Assembly: GCA_002682825.1 (NCBI GenBank) | Contig: NOKP01000020.1 | Coordinates: 1,219,414-1,283,413, forward strand | Direction: 5' to 3' | Source: Neonectria sp. B-13 | Lineage: Eukaryota > Ascomycota > Sordariomycetes > Hypocreales > Nectriaceae | DNA length: 64,000 bases | Shown here: piece by piece, positions 46,586 to 58,322 of the stretch | Layout of the letters: every line of letters starts with the position of its first letter | Position numbering within the stretch: position 1 is the first letter of the stretch | Program-made: the position numbers and the translations under genes | Notes under the pieces: generated by a model | What the model was told of the DNA's origin: nothing | What the model saw: the letters and a program-made list of their open reading frames with translations, nothing else | Database searches by the model: none

Positions 46586-48526
46586 ATGTCTACCGCAGAC
46601 GAGCTTAAGGCTCTGGGCAACAAGGCCATTGCCGAGAAGAACTTCGACGAGGCTGTGTATGTTTGGGCGGGACACCTACAAGACGGACTGTTAGGAGCCA
46701 GATGAGCTAACAGTTGTGTAGCGACAAGTTCACACAGGCCATCGCTGTGCAGCCCGAAAACCACATTCTCTACAGCAACCGATCCGCCGCTTACGCGTCT
46801 AAGAGGGACTGGGACAATGCTCTCCAAGATGCAGAGCAAACGACACAGATCAAGCCCGACTGGGCCAAGGGCTGGGGACGGAAAGGTGCTGCCCTGCATG
46901 GAAAGGGCGACCTTCTTGGAGCCAACGATGCGTATGAGGAGGGTCTGAAGCACGATGCTAGCAACGCCCAGCTCAAGAGTGGCCTGGCGTCGGTTAAGAA
47001 GGCCATGGAGGCCGAAGTCGGTGGTTCGTCTCCCACAACCGAGACTCCCGAGAACTCTAAGTACTGACTGATCACATAGGCCCCGCTGAAGGCGCTGGAG
47101 ACCCCATGGGTGGCCTCGGCCAGATGTTCAACGACCCCAACCTGATCCAGAAGCTTGCCAAGAACCCCAAGACCAGCTCGTTTCTTGGTGACCCCTCCTT
47201 CATGGCCAAGCTGCAGTCGGTCCAGAAGAACCCCCAAGATGGCGAAGCGCTCTTCTCCGACCCTCGCATGTTGACCGTGATGGGCGTCTTGATGGGCGTG
47301 GACATGGAGCTGCGAGAAAGCGACCCAAATGCTCAGGACTCGCCGATGCCTGATGCCCCCTCCGAGCCTAAGAGGCCCGAGCCGACTAGGAGGGCCCCTT
47401 CGCCCGAACCTGAAGTCGTTGAGGAGGTTGACGATGAGGCGGCCGAGAAGAAGAAGGCCAAGGAGGCGGCTGACAAGGAGAAGGCGCTGGGAACCGAGAA
47501 CTACAAGAAGCGCAACTTTGACGAGGCTATTGAGCACTACGCCAAGGCGTGGGAGCTGTACAAGGACATCACCTACCTGAACAACCTGGGCGCCGCCTAC
47601 TTCGAGAAGGGAGACTACGACAAGTGTGTTGAGGCGTGCACCAAGGCCATCGAGGAGGGTCGCGAGATCTATGCAGACTTCAAGGTCATCGCCAAGAGCT
47701 ACGCCCGTATCGGTACGGCATACGAGCGGAAGGGAGACCTGGCTCTGGCCGTGGAGAACTATAACAAGTCTCTGACAGAGCACCGAACTCCCGAGGTCCT
47801 CAACAAGCTCCGGATCGCCGAGCGAGCCAAGACCGAGGAGGCTCGCCTTGCCTACATCGACCCTGCCAAGGCCGAAGAGGCTCGTGAGGAAGGCAACAAG
47901 AAGTTCAAGGAGATGGACTTCCCTGGCGCCGTTGAGGCCTACTCGGAGATGATCAAGCGAGCCCCAGAAGACCCCCGTGGTTACAGCAACCGAGCTGCGG
48001 CCTTTGTCAAGCTGTTTGAGTTCCCCAGCGCAGTGGAGGACTGCAACTTGGCGATCAAGAAGGACCCTACCTTTATCCGAGCCTACATCCGCAAGGCCCA
48101 GGCCTACTTCGGCATGCGCAAGCATTCGGAGTGCGTGGACGCCTGTGCTGAAGCGCAGGAGGTTGACATGAAGCACCACGGCGGCGCCAACGCCCGGGAG
48201 ATTGAGCAGCAGCAGCAGAAGGCCTTCTCGGCGATGTACGCTACTCGTGACGACGAGACTGAGGAGCAGACTCGGGAACGACTGATGAACGACCCCGAGG
48301 TAAGCTTGAAACCCCCCTTGTTCCTCTCCTATGCCCACTGAAGTACTCTTACTGACATTCTTGCCTCTCCCAGATCATGAGCGTCATGCAAGACCCCGTG
48401 ATGCAGTCGATTCTGCAGCAGGCTCAGTCGGACCCTGCTGCTCTTAATGAGCACATGAGAAACCCCCAGGTCAAGTCCAAGATCCAGAAGCTGATTGCGG
48501 CTGGTGTGATTCGGGTGGGCCGGTAA
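46586..48526 (+). CDS. STI1: Hsp70/Hsp90 co-chaperone Sti1 (Hop)
   Basis: Four exons (46586-46656, 46722-47020, 47080-48299, 48374-48526) give 580 residues. A TPR1 block lies near the N-terminus, with NKAIAEKNFDEAVDKFTQAI and LYSNRSAAYASKRDWDNALQDA. A DP1 region (GQMFNDPNLIQKLAKNPKT, SDPRML) and a charged linker follow. TPR2A has ALGTENYKKRNFDEAIEHY and TYLNNLGAAYFEKGDYDKC; TPR2B has EEGNKKFKEMDFPGAVEAY and GYSNRAAAFVKL. A DP2 domain (EIMSVMQDPVMQSILQQA) closes the protein. The TPR clamps bind the EEVD tails of Hsp70 and Hsp90 to hand clients over. Intron 2 uses a weak GTGGTT donor; the frame demands it. Confidence 0.96.
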
Positions 48527-51151
48527 GTAGCAGATGGGGTGGACTCGTCGCTATTTGATGGTTGAAAACGAGCGAAGGGAAACAGCGAAAGGATGAGGAT
48601 GAGTCTTTGACGGCGCGTCCGCGGAGTTGCACGGGAAACGATGAACGTGGATTTTGTGAGATACGAGTTGAAATTGGCGAACCACGAGAATCCTTGGCGT
48701 GTACCATAATACCAGGTGGATGGTTGCTAATGAGAAATGAACCCATTCAAGCCATGGCAATATCTACGAGACATTGGTGTGATGTGATGTAGTTAGTGCG
48801 GCGTGGGAGCGCTAGATGGATGGGAGTTAGGTGGCCAACGGCGTGGTGGGCGGCGTCGTACCACGGCGCATGAGGCAGCGGGCATCTCCGCAGGCTGCTA
48901 CGTACGCAGGTAGACTATGCATGTACTTCGTATGTAAGGTACGAAGGCTGTAAAATATGTTTCGCGTCTTGCCTTAGTGCCGCGTGGTGGTCGGCAACGG
49001 TTTGTGGGTATCTGGTGTGGTGGACAAGACGCTGCTGATGCAGAAACGAAGCGGAGGAGGACAAGCACCGGCTCCTCCGTAGGCTGGATTCCATAGGTAC
49101 TCATAACAGGAAATTTGGATACGAACTAACCTAGGGACGTACTTACGCATGCTGTTGCTTTGGGTACTTACGTAGCGAGCAGCGAGTGGTGGGATGTCCG
49201 CGAGGTGGATAGAGGAGGCATGAAAATCCCACGTGTAAGTGCCCGCCGATGCCGTGCGCATGAATATCGACTCCACGCCGGGGAGACTTTTACATCTACG
49301 AGCAAAAGCAACGGCTCAAGGCACGATATCTAGAGGGAATGTACGTTATCGGAGAAGCAAATCGAGGGTCCAGACCCGGGGTACATCCTGTTTGTTGCAC
49401 GACACGTGGAGGGCACGAGGACGGGAGGGAGGGAAGCGCACGCGGAGACGCAGGGGCAGAAACGTGGGAGATGGGCCACGAGGAAGATGTTGAGCCAACA
49501 GCACCAGCGCTAAGAAGACACGAGACGAGAAGAAAGAGGGCAAGTCGCACGGGAGGGAGCAAAAAGAAACGAGTGAAGAATAAAAAAACAAGGAAATGGA
49601 AAGGGAAGGGGAAAAAAGAAAGGAACGAAGTACGGGGCTGAGGCATGGTGTGACGTGGTGTACGCCAAAAGAGAAGCATGCTGCTCCATAACTGACCGTT
49701 ATAGGCGGGCAATGGGGCGGGCTATGAGAAAAGAAAAGAAAGGAAAAGGAATGGGAAAAAGAAGGCAAAAATACGCCCAACAATGCAAGACTGCATCTGC
49801 ATGTTCCTCATCAGCGACAATGCCCGCGGCTTTGGCCGTAACAGGCAGTGACTCACGGCACCAGAGCGGGGATGGCGTCGCCCACAGCCCAACGCGGGTT
49901 TTTGCTTCTGCTTTGAAGCCTGCGAATGCAATCTGCAACGGCCGATGAGTCCACTTTCCTGAAGAAGCGACTTGTCGTCTTTTGCGCGTCTGTAGCAATA
50001 TGCATTTCTTCTCCGCCCCATTGAGCTTTTCTTCCTTTTTTTTGCGGGGGCCCCTTTTGCGTCTTCTTGCCTGGCCACTGACCCGATGCAATGATTAATA
50101 GCACCGCAGTGGCGGCGGGTATCTTGGCTTGGAAGCGCACTTTGCTGTCGACGGATGGCCGTTTTGACTGGGTCGCCAAGATGAGGCAGGCTAGTCCAAG
50201 CGAAGGGGTTGAACAAAAGACCAGATTAAAAAAGCAAAAAGATACGTGGGTTGTACAAGCAAAAAAGAAAAGAAAAATAAAGTGACCCCCCCAAGTCGTC
50301 GTCGGCGGTAAGGGGCGATATGACAACGGCCCATGGGTTGCAATCGTAACAGGGTCGCGTTTGGTGGAGGGAGGCTGGTTAGCAACTAACTACTGGCACG
50401 CTTGTTGACAGTGAGTGACAAGTGACAGCCGAAGCGAGTCGGGATCGAGATCGTCGCGATGAAACAGTCGTGGAGGTTTGGAGGTTGCAGCAAGCAGCAA
50501 GCAGCGCGTAGTGAAGTTACGGTAGCAAAGCAAAGCAAACGGCGCACCGAGCGTTAATTACGACACGTGGTTTCTCCTCTCGTGGCTTGGGTCTCCTTGC
50601 TTTTATCATCTTCAGCAATCTTCACGCGCCCGTTCCGTGGTGGTTGCAGTTGCGGCGGGCAGAGCTGTCATTTTATGGACATGACACGGCACAAAACTCT
50701 AGTCGGCCGACGGAGCGGAGGCGCCAAGGGATCACGAGATGTTGCGGTGAGGTGCTCCATTGCGCATTGAAGATTGTCCCTGGGTTGCGACTCCTGATGC
50801 AACGGTGGCATAGATGGAGAAGACACTGACAGCCTGACATCGACAGTCGATGAGATTGATGAGATTTGGTGGCGTGGGATGTTTGATTCTGACCCATCAC
50901 AAAACGACATGTTCCCTGGGGTCTGGACTCCAAGGAGGATGAGATAGGATGCGATGGATGACAATGGGGTTGAAGCACAGTCGTTCGCCCAGGCCACACC
51001 CTTGTTGGAGCTGCGACTCTGAGGCCACGAGATGCCTTGCCATTACATATGCACAAGGAACGATTCCTCGGGGCGGGTCGCGGCCATCCATCTCTCACAT
51101 CATGTCCATCGCCTGCAACGCCGGGCCGTTCCCAAGCCCAAGCTCGAGCGG

Positions 51152-51179
51152 CGTTGTCGTCGTCGTCGTCGTCGTCGTT
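51152..51179. repeat. GTC trinucleotide microsatellite
   Basis: Eight or more GTC units in the gene-free region. Confidence 0.85.
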
Positions 51180-54100
51180 GAGCTTTGAAGCTCTGAGCTT
51201 TTTGAGGCTCCCCGTGGCTGGGAAGCTCGTGCCAGCGGGGGCCCCGGCCGCCGCCGCCTCCGACGCCACACCCGGGGCGTGCTCGAACGACGCCTGGACC
51301 CGAGATGGAAGAGGGTGGTATTCGTACTGTACTATGCACGTCGGGGAGGAGGGAGTCGGACCGTGCTCATTCCTGGTGCTCTGGGTTTTAGAACCCCCCG
51401 GGAAGCCGGAAAATAATTTAGATTTTTTTCTTACCTCGGTGCTTTAGAGTGTGTGCGTGTCCGTGTGTCTATCTGTGGGTACGCGTTGTATGGACCAGAG
51501 GGCTTTCTCGCCAGGATGAAATGACAGCGGAATTCGCAATGACAGCAAGACAGGATGCCAAAGCCCCGGAGTATTCGGGCAGGCCCCAAACACAGGGATC
51601 AAGAAGACGTGAGCTCAAGTTTCTGCCCCATGCTAATCCTCTTCAGGGGACCCGGTGAACTTGCTGGACGACAATGACGAAAGGCACGGGCAGGGAAAAA
51701 AGGAAGAAAAACGGCCCTGACACTTGACCGGGTGTTGCAGGACATGTCGTTCCGGAATCTGATGATCCAGAGTTTTTGGCGGCACCGGTGTGGTTCCGGG
51801 GGGGTGGGCAACTTGTGAGATGGTCAGGGGCCTAGGGCGGACGATCAAAAGGGCAGCGAGCGACATTACTCCGTGGGGTAAAGCAGGCCTAGGCCTAGTA
51901 GTCAACGGTAGGCCGTCGCTTGAAAGTGAAGTTTGAAGTTGAAGGGGGGCGTGTTAGCGAGTTGGGTTGTCCTGATGTGATGCTAACTGCGGACTCAAAG
52001 ACCCGGGCGGTTGGCGTCAAGTGGCAAACTCTTAGGTTACGATGTATCATGTTTCTCCCAGCGTCTCGACGGCCGGTGGTGTAGATTGCCTTGCCTTGCC
52101 TTGCCTCGTCTCTGTGAAACGAACGCTCAACTTAGTTACCCTGCAAACCCAATTTCATATGTGACCGCATCGACCAACGGGCAGGATTGCGCAGCTGCAA
52201 GTAGCCAATATTCGACAACCAACAGCCTTGCGGCTCATACATACATACGTACATTGCACTATTGGCTCCTCACGTATTCGGACCTTGCTGTCTAGATGGG
52301 ACAGGTCGATAAGTGAGGTTGCTCCTCGGGGGCTGAGGGATTCGGGTGAGATTGCACGGCTGCAGTTGGGTAGTGGTTACGGCCTCATCTGCGCTTACAT
52401 GCGAGTTGCATCACGACATCCCACCCTTCTCCGTCCATTCATCGAGCGGGAAGCAACTGCTGGACCAGGAACACTGCATACGGCAGTGCTGGGGTCTGGA
52501 CGGCAACTGCTTGCACGGCGACATCCATCTAGCCCATCGCATCCCGCGTTCCGGCTCGACGGGGAGACGATTCCACGTTTTTGCTCCATGGCCCGGCTAT
52601 CGAGCAAGGGCTAGAGGATGGGCTTCCACCTGCCGGCACGGGGAAGCGACAGGATAGGGCGATGACAGCACGGGACAGGGGGGGGGATAGGGCAGGATGG
52701 GACATTGTGAGCCTCTGGTTGATGGCCTTGATGGGATTCTTCAGCGGCAAGCGGGCTGTACAGAGGCATGGAGGCAAGGCAAGGAAGGCTGTTGGATCGC
52801 GCATCAGCCGCAAGACGCATGCGTCACATGCATTGGAGACTGTGGCGTGGCCTGTTGAAGGATGCACCTTGGACCATGGAGAGGCCCTGGCCGTTGATCT
52901 TGTCCGGACCCCATGACGATGATGGTGATGATGATGACGATAACGGACAGGCACACTCCCCTTGAGTACGTACCTTCAACAGTCGCAAGCATCGAGAATG
53001 CGAGGGTCAGAAACATCACCTCGTTTTCCAGTCGCTGATCTGACAAAAAAGCAAATCCACCGCTGGGTCTTGCCTCTTGAGGCCACAGGCACACCAGAAT
53101 GCGCCAATCCCTGCATGAAGACGGAATGGGAGGGGGGGGGGGGAGAAAAGGGAAAAGGGAAAGAAAAAGAAACTAAACTCCAAAGAAGAAAAAAAGGAAA
53201 AAGCAGGGCACACGGGAATGGTACGGCATAGCATGGGTGGCCACCAAAGGGAACGAGGTGTGAGAAGTGTCACCAAAATACGCCAACTCCGACATTGGCC
53301 GAGTTCGACTGATCATATCCTCTTACCGCCTCTTTCTCGAATCGTGCCGTGTGTGTGGCCTTTTCTCTTTTGCCCCGGTGCCGGAACTTGGGAAGAGCAC
53401 GGAGCATGGAACACGGGGGATGAGAACTGGAGAAGTTAGAATGGAGAATGGGGTTTGGCGTACAGCATTCCGACTTCGTAAGTAGGTGAGCCGGTGAAGG
53501 TGAGTGCATCGCTGGCTGCTCCGTGCTCACTGCTCAGCTTCGCCCCAGCCCGGTGGCCCGGTGCAGACCGGACATGACGTCCGTGTGTGTCCGTGTCAGA
53601 GAGAGACAGATTTCTCACATCTCGGTTCTCACGAGGAACGGCATCCACTTTGCTAGGCCATTGCCCAATGCCAAGGCCCCATGTCCATGGGCGGTTGGTG
53701 CCAAGCCGAACGAGACGAGAATGGAGTGTAGCCATGTCCCTGGCCGCCATTCGCTCCCCGGCCGGAGGCGGGCTCCGCCGGCGGACAGCGAAGAAGTTTC
53801 GCATGTTTCTGGAAGCGGGCGAAGTCCTCTTCCGTCCCTTCACCTAAGCCTACATGGTCCAGAGGTGCAGGGCGGGCTGCCGAACGGATCCAGGATTGAC
53901 CCAGGGCGGGAAGCTGAAGCTGAGGTGGCGGTGGTGGCCGAGGGATAGTGGACAACTGGATCGTAGCCACTGGAACAAGAACAACGATGCATCATCATGC
54001 CTTGTGGCCTGCCATACATACAGCCGCTGATACCTAATGCTCCGGCATTGACTCGGATGGCTGGGCCGACTTGCCACCCCTGGGCAGCCGGCTGGGCACC

Positions 54101-54779
54101 GACGAACGAGGGTCGCGTGAGGTGTCAAGCAAAGGTGTGAGGGACGAGGTGAGGTGTGAGTGAAGACTGAGGTGTGAAGCGTGAAGAGAAGAGCGCCAAG
54201 AGTGCATGAGGCACCGGCCGCCATCTTGGTTCGGTACTTCACATGCCCAGGACGGCCGGGTCCCGCTGCTCGGGGGGTACCAGACGTCCGTACCGCCGCA
54301 CCGCACCACGGCCGAGTACCGTGGTACCGTCACACCGCGGCACAGGACAGTACCGAAGCGCTGTTCCACTGTAGTAACGGCTAGCCGAACCGTTGGCAAT
54401 GGAAACGGCTTCATTCGCAAATGGGCGTTGGCTTCGGCGGCGGCCTGCGGACAACTGGTGTGGTGGACTGGGTGTGGAGTAGTGGAGGGGGGTCGCACCG
54501 AGGGACTGTTTTCTGTTCCTGGCAGCCACCGCAGCCGTTGTTCCCGACTGGCTCTGCCGACGGGGCTTTGTTCCAGGTACCGACAGACCTCCCGACCTAC
54601 CGACGGATACGGGCATGTGTGGCAGACAGGGAGTGGGTTGGGGCAGGGGTGTGCACGACTCCAGCGTAGTTGAGCCCGAATGTCATCGCTCCGAGGGTTG
54701 AGGCCACCAACAACCCCAGCTAAAAGCCCCGGCAATAAGCCCAAAGCTCTGGGGATGCGAGACAGGGAGGCAGAAAGAA

Positions 54780-54830
54780 CAGGGTAGGCGGGCAGGCAGA
54801 CAGGCAGGGAGACAGGCAGGGAGGCAGGCA
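54780..54830. repeat. GGCAG/GACAG degenerate tandem repeat
   Basis: Repeated GGCAGGCAGACAGGCAGGGA-type units over about 50 bases. Simple tandem DNA in the gene-free region. Confidence 0.75.
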
Positions 54831-56157
54831 CGGTAACTGTGTGCGAATGCATCCGTATCCGAACCAACCTACTATTACTAGGTAAGTAGACAGCCGCGCA
54901 AACTATTACTATGGGGTACGAATAGGTAGAGTATGGAGTATTCTTCCTGCACACACACTTACTATGTACATCCAACGGACGGAGACGGAGCTTGTGTGTG
55001 CGCCCAACAGCAGCATCATTCCATATATCCCGCCAGCTCGGGATTTCTCGTCGCCAGACGCAGACGCAGACAGCCACGGCAAGCTACGCTCCACGGGCAT
55101 GCGTCCCGTTCTACGGTTTGCCCCGAGCGGACGACTATGCTCTTCCCGAACTAAACTGCCCCCGTCGCATCACATCACATCACATCTCACAAGGAGGCTT
55201 TGCTGCTCACACGCGAGAGCCATGCGACGACATGCGTGTGGTGCGAGATGCGATGCGTGTGTGGTGCGTGTGATGCGGCGCGCGCCCTCTTCCACGAGGC
55301 CGCTTGCTAGATGGCTCCACGCCTCCACGATTCCACGATTCCACGCCGTTCCCACGAGGACCGACAACTTTCCCACCAGAACTACAACCGCCTTCTTTCC
55401 ACGAGGGAGTGACTCCCATGATCCACGAGCAATCCCGGTGAACCCACATATGATGGATGAATAAACCCATGAACCATGACGTTGAGCAAGCAACCGCCCA
55501 GACCAGAGAGGAGAGGCCCCCTACCCTGCCTCTCTTCTCCTCCCGTGCGTACTCTCCTCTCGCCCTCGTCTCTTATTAGTAACAAGCGTCCTTCGTCCGG
55601 GAACAAGGCTCCTCCGTTGACGGAAACATGACAGCTCCTCCTCCTTCTCCCCTGTCTAAAACTAACCCTCGCTCGCTCAACCAGCCGCCCCCCACAACAG
55701 GGCTGCGCTGATACCCACTCTTCTCCAACAAACGCCAGGACCAGCTTCTCTAGCCTCTGTCGACGACCAAAAAGCACTCCCTGGGCGTGTGTGGTCCACG
55801 GCCCCAAAAAAGCAAAGCAAAAGCAAACGGGATCCCCTGCCTTCCATCGTACGACTTCTGAACTGCCAGGAATCTCCTCGCTCGCAAACGGCCTTGGGGA
55901 TAGCCACGAGGAATCATCGGCTTGTGGAGAAGGGCAGAATTTTTTCTTCTTTTTCCTTTGCCTTCAATCTCTTGTCTCCGTGCCTGCAGGTCCAGCTTGA
56001 CCAGGGGGGGGCCGGGAACCATGGAGACCATCGAGGATAAAACATCTGGGGAGGACGCTCATCGTTTCGAGTCTGCTTCTGTATCCTGTCTGTGTCGAGT
56101 CTCTCTTTATCATCCTTCTCAACATCACCATCAATATACTCACCAATATCCTTCCGG

Positions 56158-56166
56158 TATATATAA
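56158..56166 (+). promoter_or_regulatory. TATA box of the flavohemoglobin gene
   Basis: TATATATAA lies 162 bases upstream of the ATG and is followed by a pyrimidine-rich leader containing a CTCAT array. Confidence 0.6.
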
Positions 56167-56249
56167 CTCGGCTGGCCGTCCATCACCAATTATAACAAGA
56201 TACCATCGCCTCAAAATCTCAACCACCTCTGCTGCTCTATAACTACTTC

Positions 56250-56281
56250 GTCTCTCATCTCATCTCATCTCATCTCATCTC
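56250..56281 (+). repeat. CTCAT pentamer array in the flavohemoglobin leader
   Basis: Five to six copies of CTCAT within the predicted 5' leader, just before the start codon. Confidence 0.85.
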
Positions 56282-56328
56282 CTCCTCCATCACCACATAC
56301 CTCGACATCTCTCATCACTACCTTCACA

Positions 56329-57699
56329 ATGGCTTTGTCCTACCAACAGAGCAAGCTCATCCGGGGCACCATCCCGGCCCTCAGCGACCACGGCGAGCGC
56401 ATCACCACCATCTTCTACCGCAACATGCTCCGTGACCACCCCGAGCTCAACGACTACTTCAACACCGTCAACCAGGCCAACGGCCGCCAGCCTCGTGCCC
56501 TCACCGCCGTCATCCTCAGCTACGCCCAGAACATCAACCACATCACCGAGCTCATCCCCAAGATGGAGCGCATGTGCCATAAGCACTGCTCCCTAGGCAT
56601 CATGCCCCAGCACTACGCTATCGTCGAGAAGTACCTGATCGCTGCCTTCGCCGAGGTCCTCGGTCCGGCCATGACACCCCAAGTGAGGGAGGCCTGGTCC
56701 AAGGCCTACTGGATGCTCGCCAAGATGCTCATCGGCCGCGAGTCCCAGCTCTACCGTGACTTCGACAAGTGGCAGGGTTACCGCAAGTTCCGCATCGAGA
56801 AGAAGGTTGAGGAGTCCGATGAGATCTACTCCTTCTACCTCGTCCCCGTCGATGGCAAGCGTCTGCCCAGCTTCCAGCCTGGCCAGTACGTGTCCGTCCA
56901 GGTCAAGGTCCCCGCAAAGGGCTACCTCCAGTGCCGCCAGTACTCCCTCAGCGACGCTCCTCGACCTGACTACTACCGCATCACCGTCAAGCGTGATCAA
57001 GGCATCCACATGAGCCGTTCCGGCCACTTCTTGGGCGGCGCTGCCCTGAACCCTGGTGTCATTTCCAACCTCCTCATCGACGACAAGGAGGAGGGTGACA
57101 TCGTTGAGCTCACCCACCCTGCCGGCGAGTTCTTCCTCGACATGAACAACACCTCCAACGTCCCCATCGTCCTCATCTCCGCCGGCGTCGGTGTCACTCC
57201 CATGATGTCCATCCTCAACACCGTCTCGGAGCGCCAACCCCACCGCCCCGTCTCCTGGATCCACGGATCCCGCCGCTCTGTCCCCTTCTACGACCAGATC
57301 CGCCGCATCGCCCGTAACCGCCCCAACTTCCGCTCCAACATCTTCAAGACCCACCTCGCCGACTCCGACGTCTACGGCGTCAACTACGACCACGATTTCC
57401 GGGTGGACCTCGCCAAGCTCCACAAGGACGACCTCTGGCTATGCAACGGCTCTGCCGAGTACTTCATTTGCGGCCCTGAGCAGTTCATGTTCGAGATGGC
57501 CGAGTACCTGAAGTCCAAGAAGGTCGACTCCTCCCGCATGAAGTTTGAGCTCTTCAGCACCGGCGACATGGAGTTCAAGGTTGACAGCATGAGCATCATC
57601 TCCGGCAGCGACAACAGCTCCGCGCCGCGAACCTCAGGCTCTGATATGTGCCCCGTGAGCGGCGCGAGCTCGCTTTCCGGTGGCTGCCCTTTCAAATAA
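56329..57699 (+). CDS. fhb: Flavohemoglobin nitric-oxide dioxygenase
   Basis: A single exon encodes 456 residues. The globin domain (about 1-145) has B10 Tyr30, distal Gln54 (GRQPRAL) and proximal His86 (HKHCSLGI). The FAD domain follows, with RQYSLSDAPRPDYYRITVK. The NAD(P)-binding part has SAGVGVTPMMSIL and FICGPEQFMFEM. The enzyme oxidises NO to nitrate with O2 and NAD(P)H, protecting against nitrosative stress. The C-terminus is extended by about 35 residues of Ser-rich sequence ending GGCPFK and containing a second Cys-Pro (MCPVS). Cys-Pro pairs can act as heme-regulatory motifs, but that role here is only a suggestion. It lies beyond the 7.8-kb gene-free region. Confidence 0.96.
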   Translation: MALSYQQSKLIRGTIPALSDHGERITTIFYRNMLRDHPELNDYFNTVNQANGRQPRALTAVILSYAQNINHITELIPKMERMCHKHCSLGIMPQHYAIVEKYLIAAFAEVLGPAMTPQVREAWSKAYWMLAKMLIGRESQLYRDFDKWQGYRKFRIEKKVEESDEIYSFYLVPVDGKRLPSFQPGQYVSVQVKVPAKGYLQCRQYSLSDAPRPDYYRITVKRDQGIHMSRSGHFLGGAALNPGVISNLLIDDKEEGDIVELTHPAGEFFLDMNNTSNVPIVLISAGVGVTPMMSILNTVSERQPHRPVSWIHGSRRSVPFYDQIRRIARNRPNFRSNIFKTHLADSDVYGVNYDHDFRVDLAKLHKDDLWLCNGSAEYFICGPEQFMFEMAEYLKSKKVDSSRMKFELFSTGDMEFKVDSMSIISGSDNSSAPRTSGSDMCPVSGASSLSGGCPFK

Positions 57700-58322
57700 G
57701 CTCCTTGTCTCTCTATTTTGCTATCTACCGTTTTGCCTGTGGCTCCGGGCGGGTGCCGGAATGCTTTGGAGTTGATTGGAGTTACTGTGTGTTGGGCGTC
57801 TTCCATGTATTCTTCTCTTCGATTTTCATCTACTCTTTCTTTCCTGTGTTCTTCTTTCATTTTAAAATATCTTGTTCAAAATTACGGCCTGAGGATATAA
57901 TGGCATTGCGGATTATTCAACGAAACGAGCGGGTAACCTAGAGGCGAAAGCACGGGTAGGGTGCAAACTGCGAAAACAACCTACAGAACTAGTCCTTGTT
58001 ATTAATAACCATGAGGAAAGGAAATACAAAATAATCTGCCTGAAATCAACGAGTGTCCCATCCATTGCCTCCGTGAAATCAAAATGAACAAAAGCCAATT
58101 CAAAGTATCCGCCATTTCTCAATTTCCCACGAAATCCATCAATTTCCCAGTCCGAATACGTAGGAAGGATGAAGGCCCCCGGCGCCTGTCCGCCAACTGT
58201 GCCCGAGAGCCCGGTTTTGATTAGCAGGGGGAAGCTTGTCTAGTAAGGAAAAACATCCGACGTCACTTTGAAGGCGGTTAGTAAACCCCGAGACCGAGGC
58301 GCTCGGGTCAGCCGACGAACTG
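57700..58322. other. Intergenic region between convergent genes
   Basis: 3' flanks of the flavohemoglobin and C2H2 genes. AT-rich 3' UTR-like sequence, nothing else. Confidence 0.55.

Larger units (their letters stand above)
48527..56328. other. 7.8-kb gene-free simple-sequence region
   Basis: No recognisable coding sequence on either strand in about 7.8 kb, far longer than other gaps here. Open frames are abundant but lack motifs. The DNA is a patchwork: purine-rich tracts (49420-49640), a GTC array (51152-51179), CCTTG repeats (about 52089-52108), poly-G runs (52680-52688, 53131-53144), a GTACC-rich cluster (54230-54360), GGCAG-type repeats (54780-54830), a CATCA array (55163-55188), and CT-rich leader DNA near 56250. 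It may hold long non-coding transcripts or a very long 5' leader of the flavohemoglobin gene. Confidence 0.6.

Noticed and set aside
46791..48338. 515-codon minus-strand open frame
   Set aside because: It is exactly antisense to STI1 exons, whose TPR and DP domains are unmistakable.
54034..55077. 347-codon open frame on the minus strand in the gene-free region
   Set aside because: Its sequence follows simple repeats and contains no domain, secretion signal or motif; long open frames arise easily in this GC-rich DNA.
48527..56328. CRISPR array or prokaryotic element in the repeat-rich gap
   Set aside because: Repeats are contiguous microsatellites with no unique spacers; the genome is fungal.
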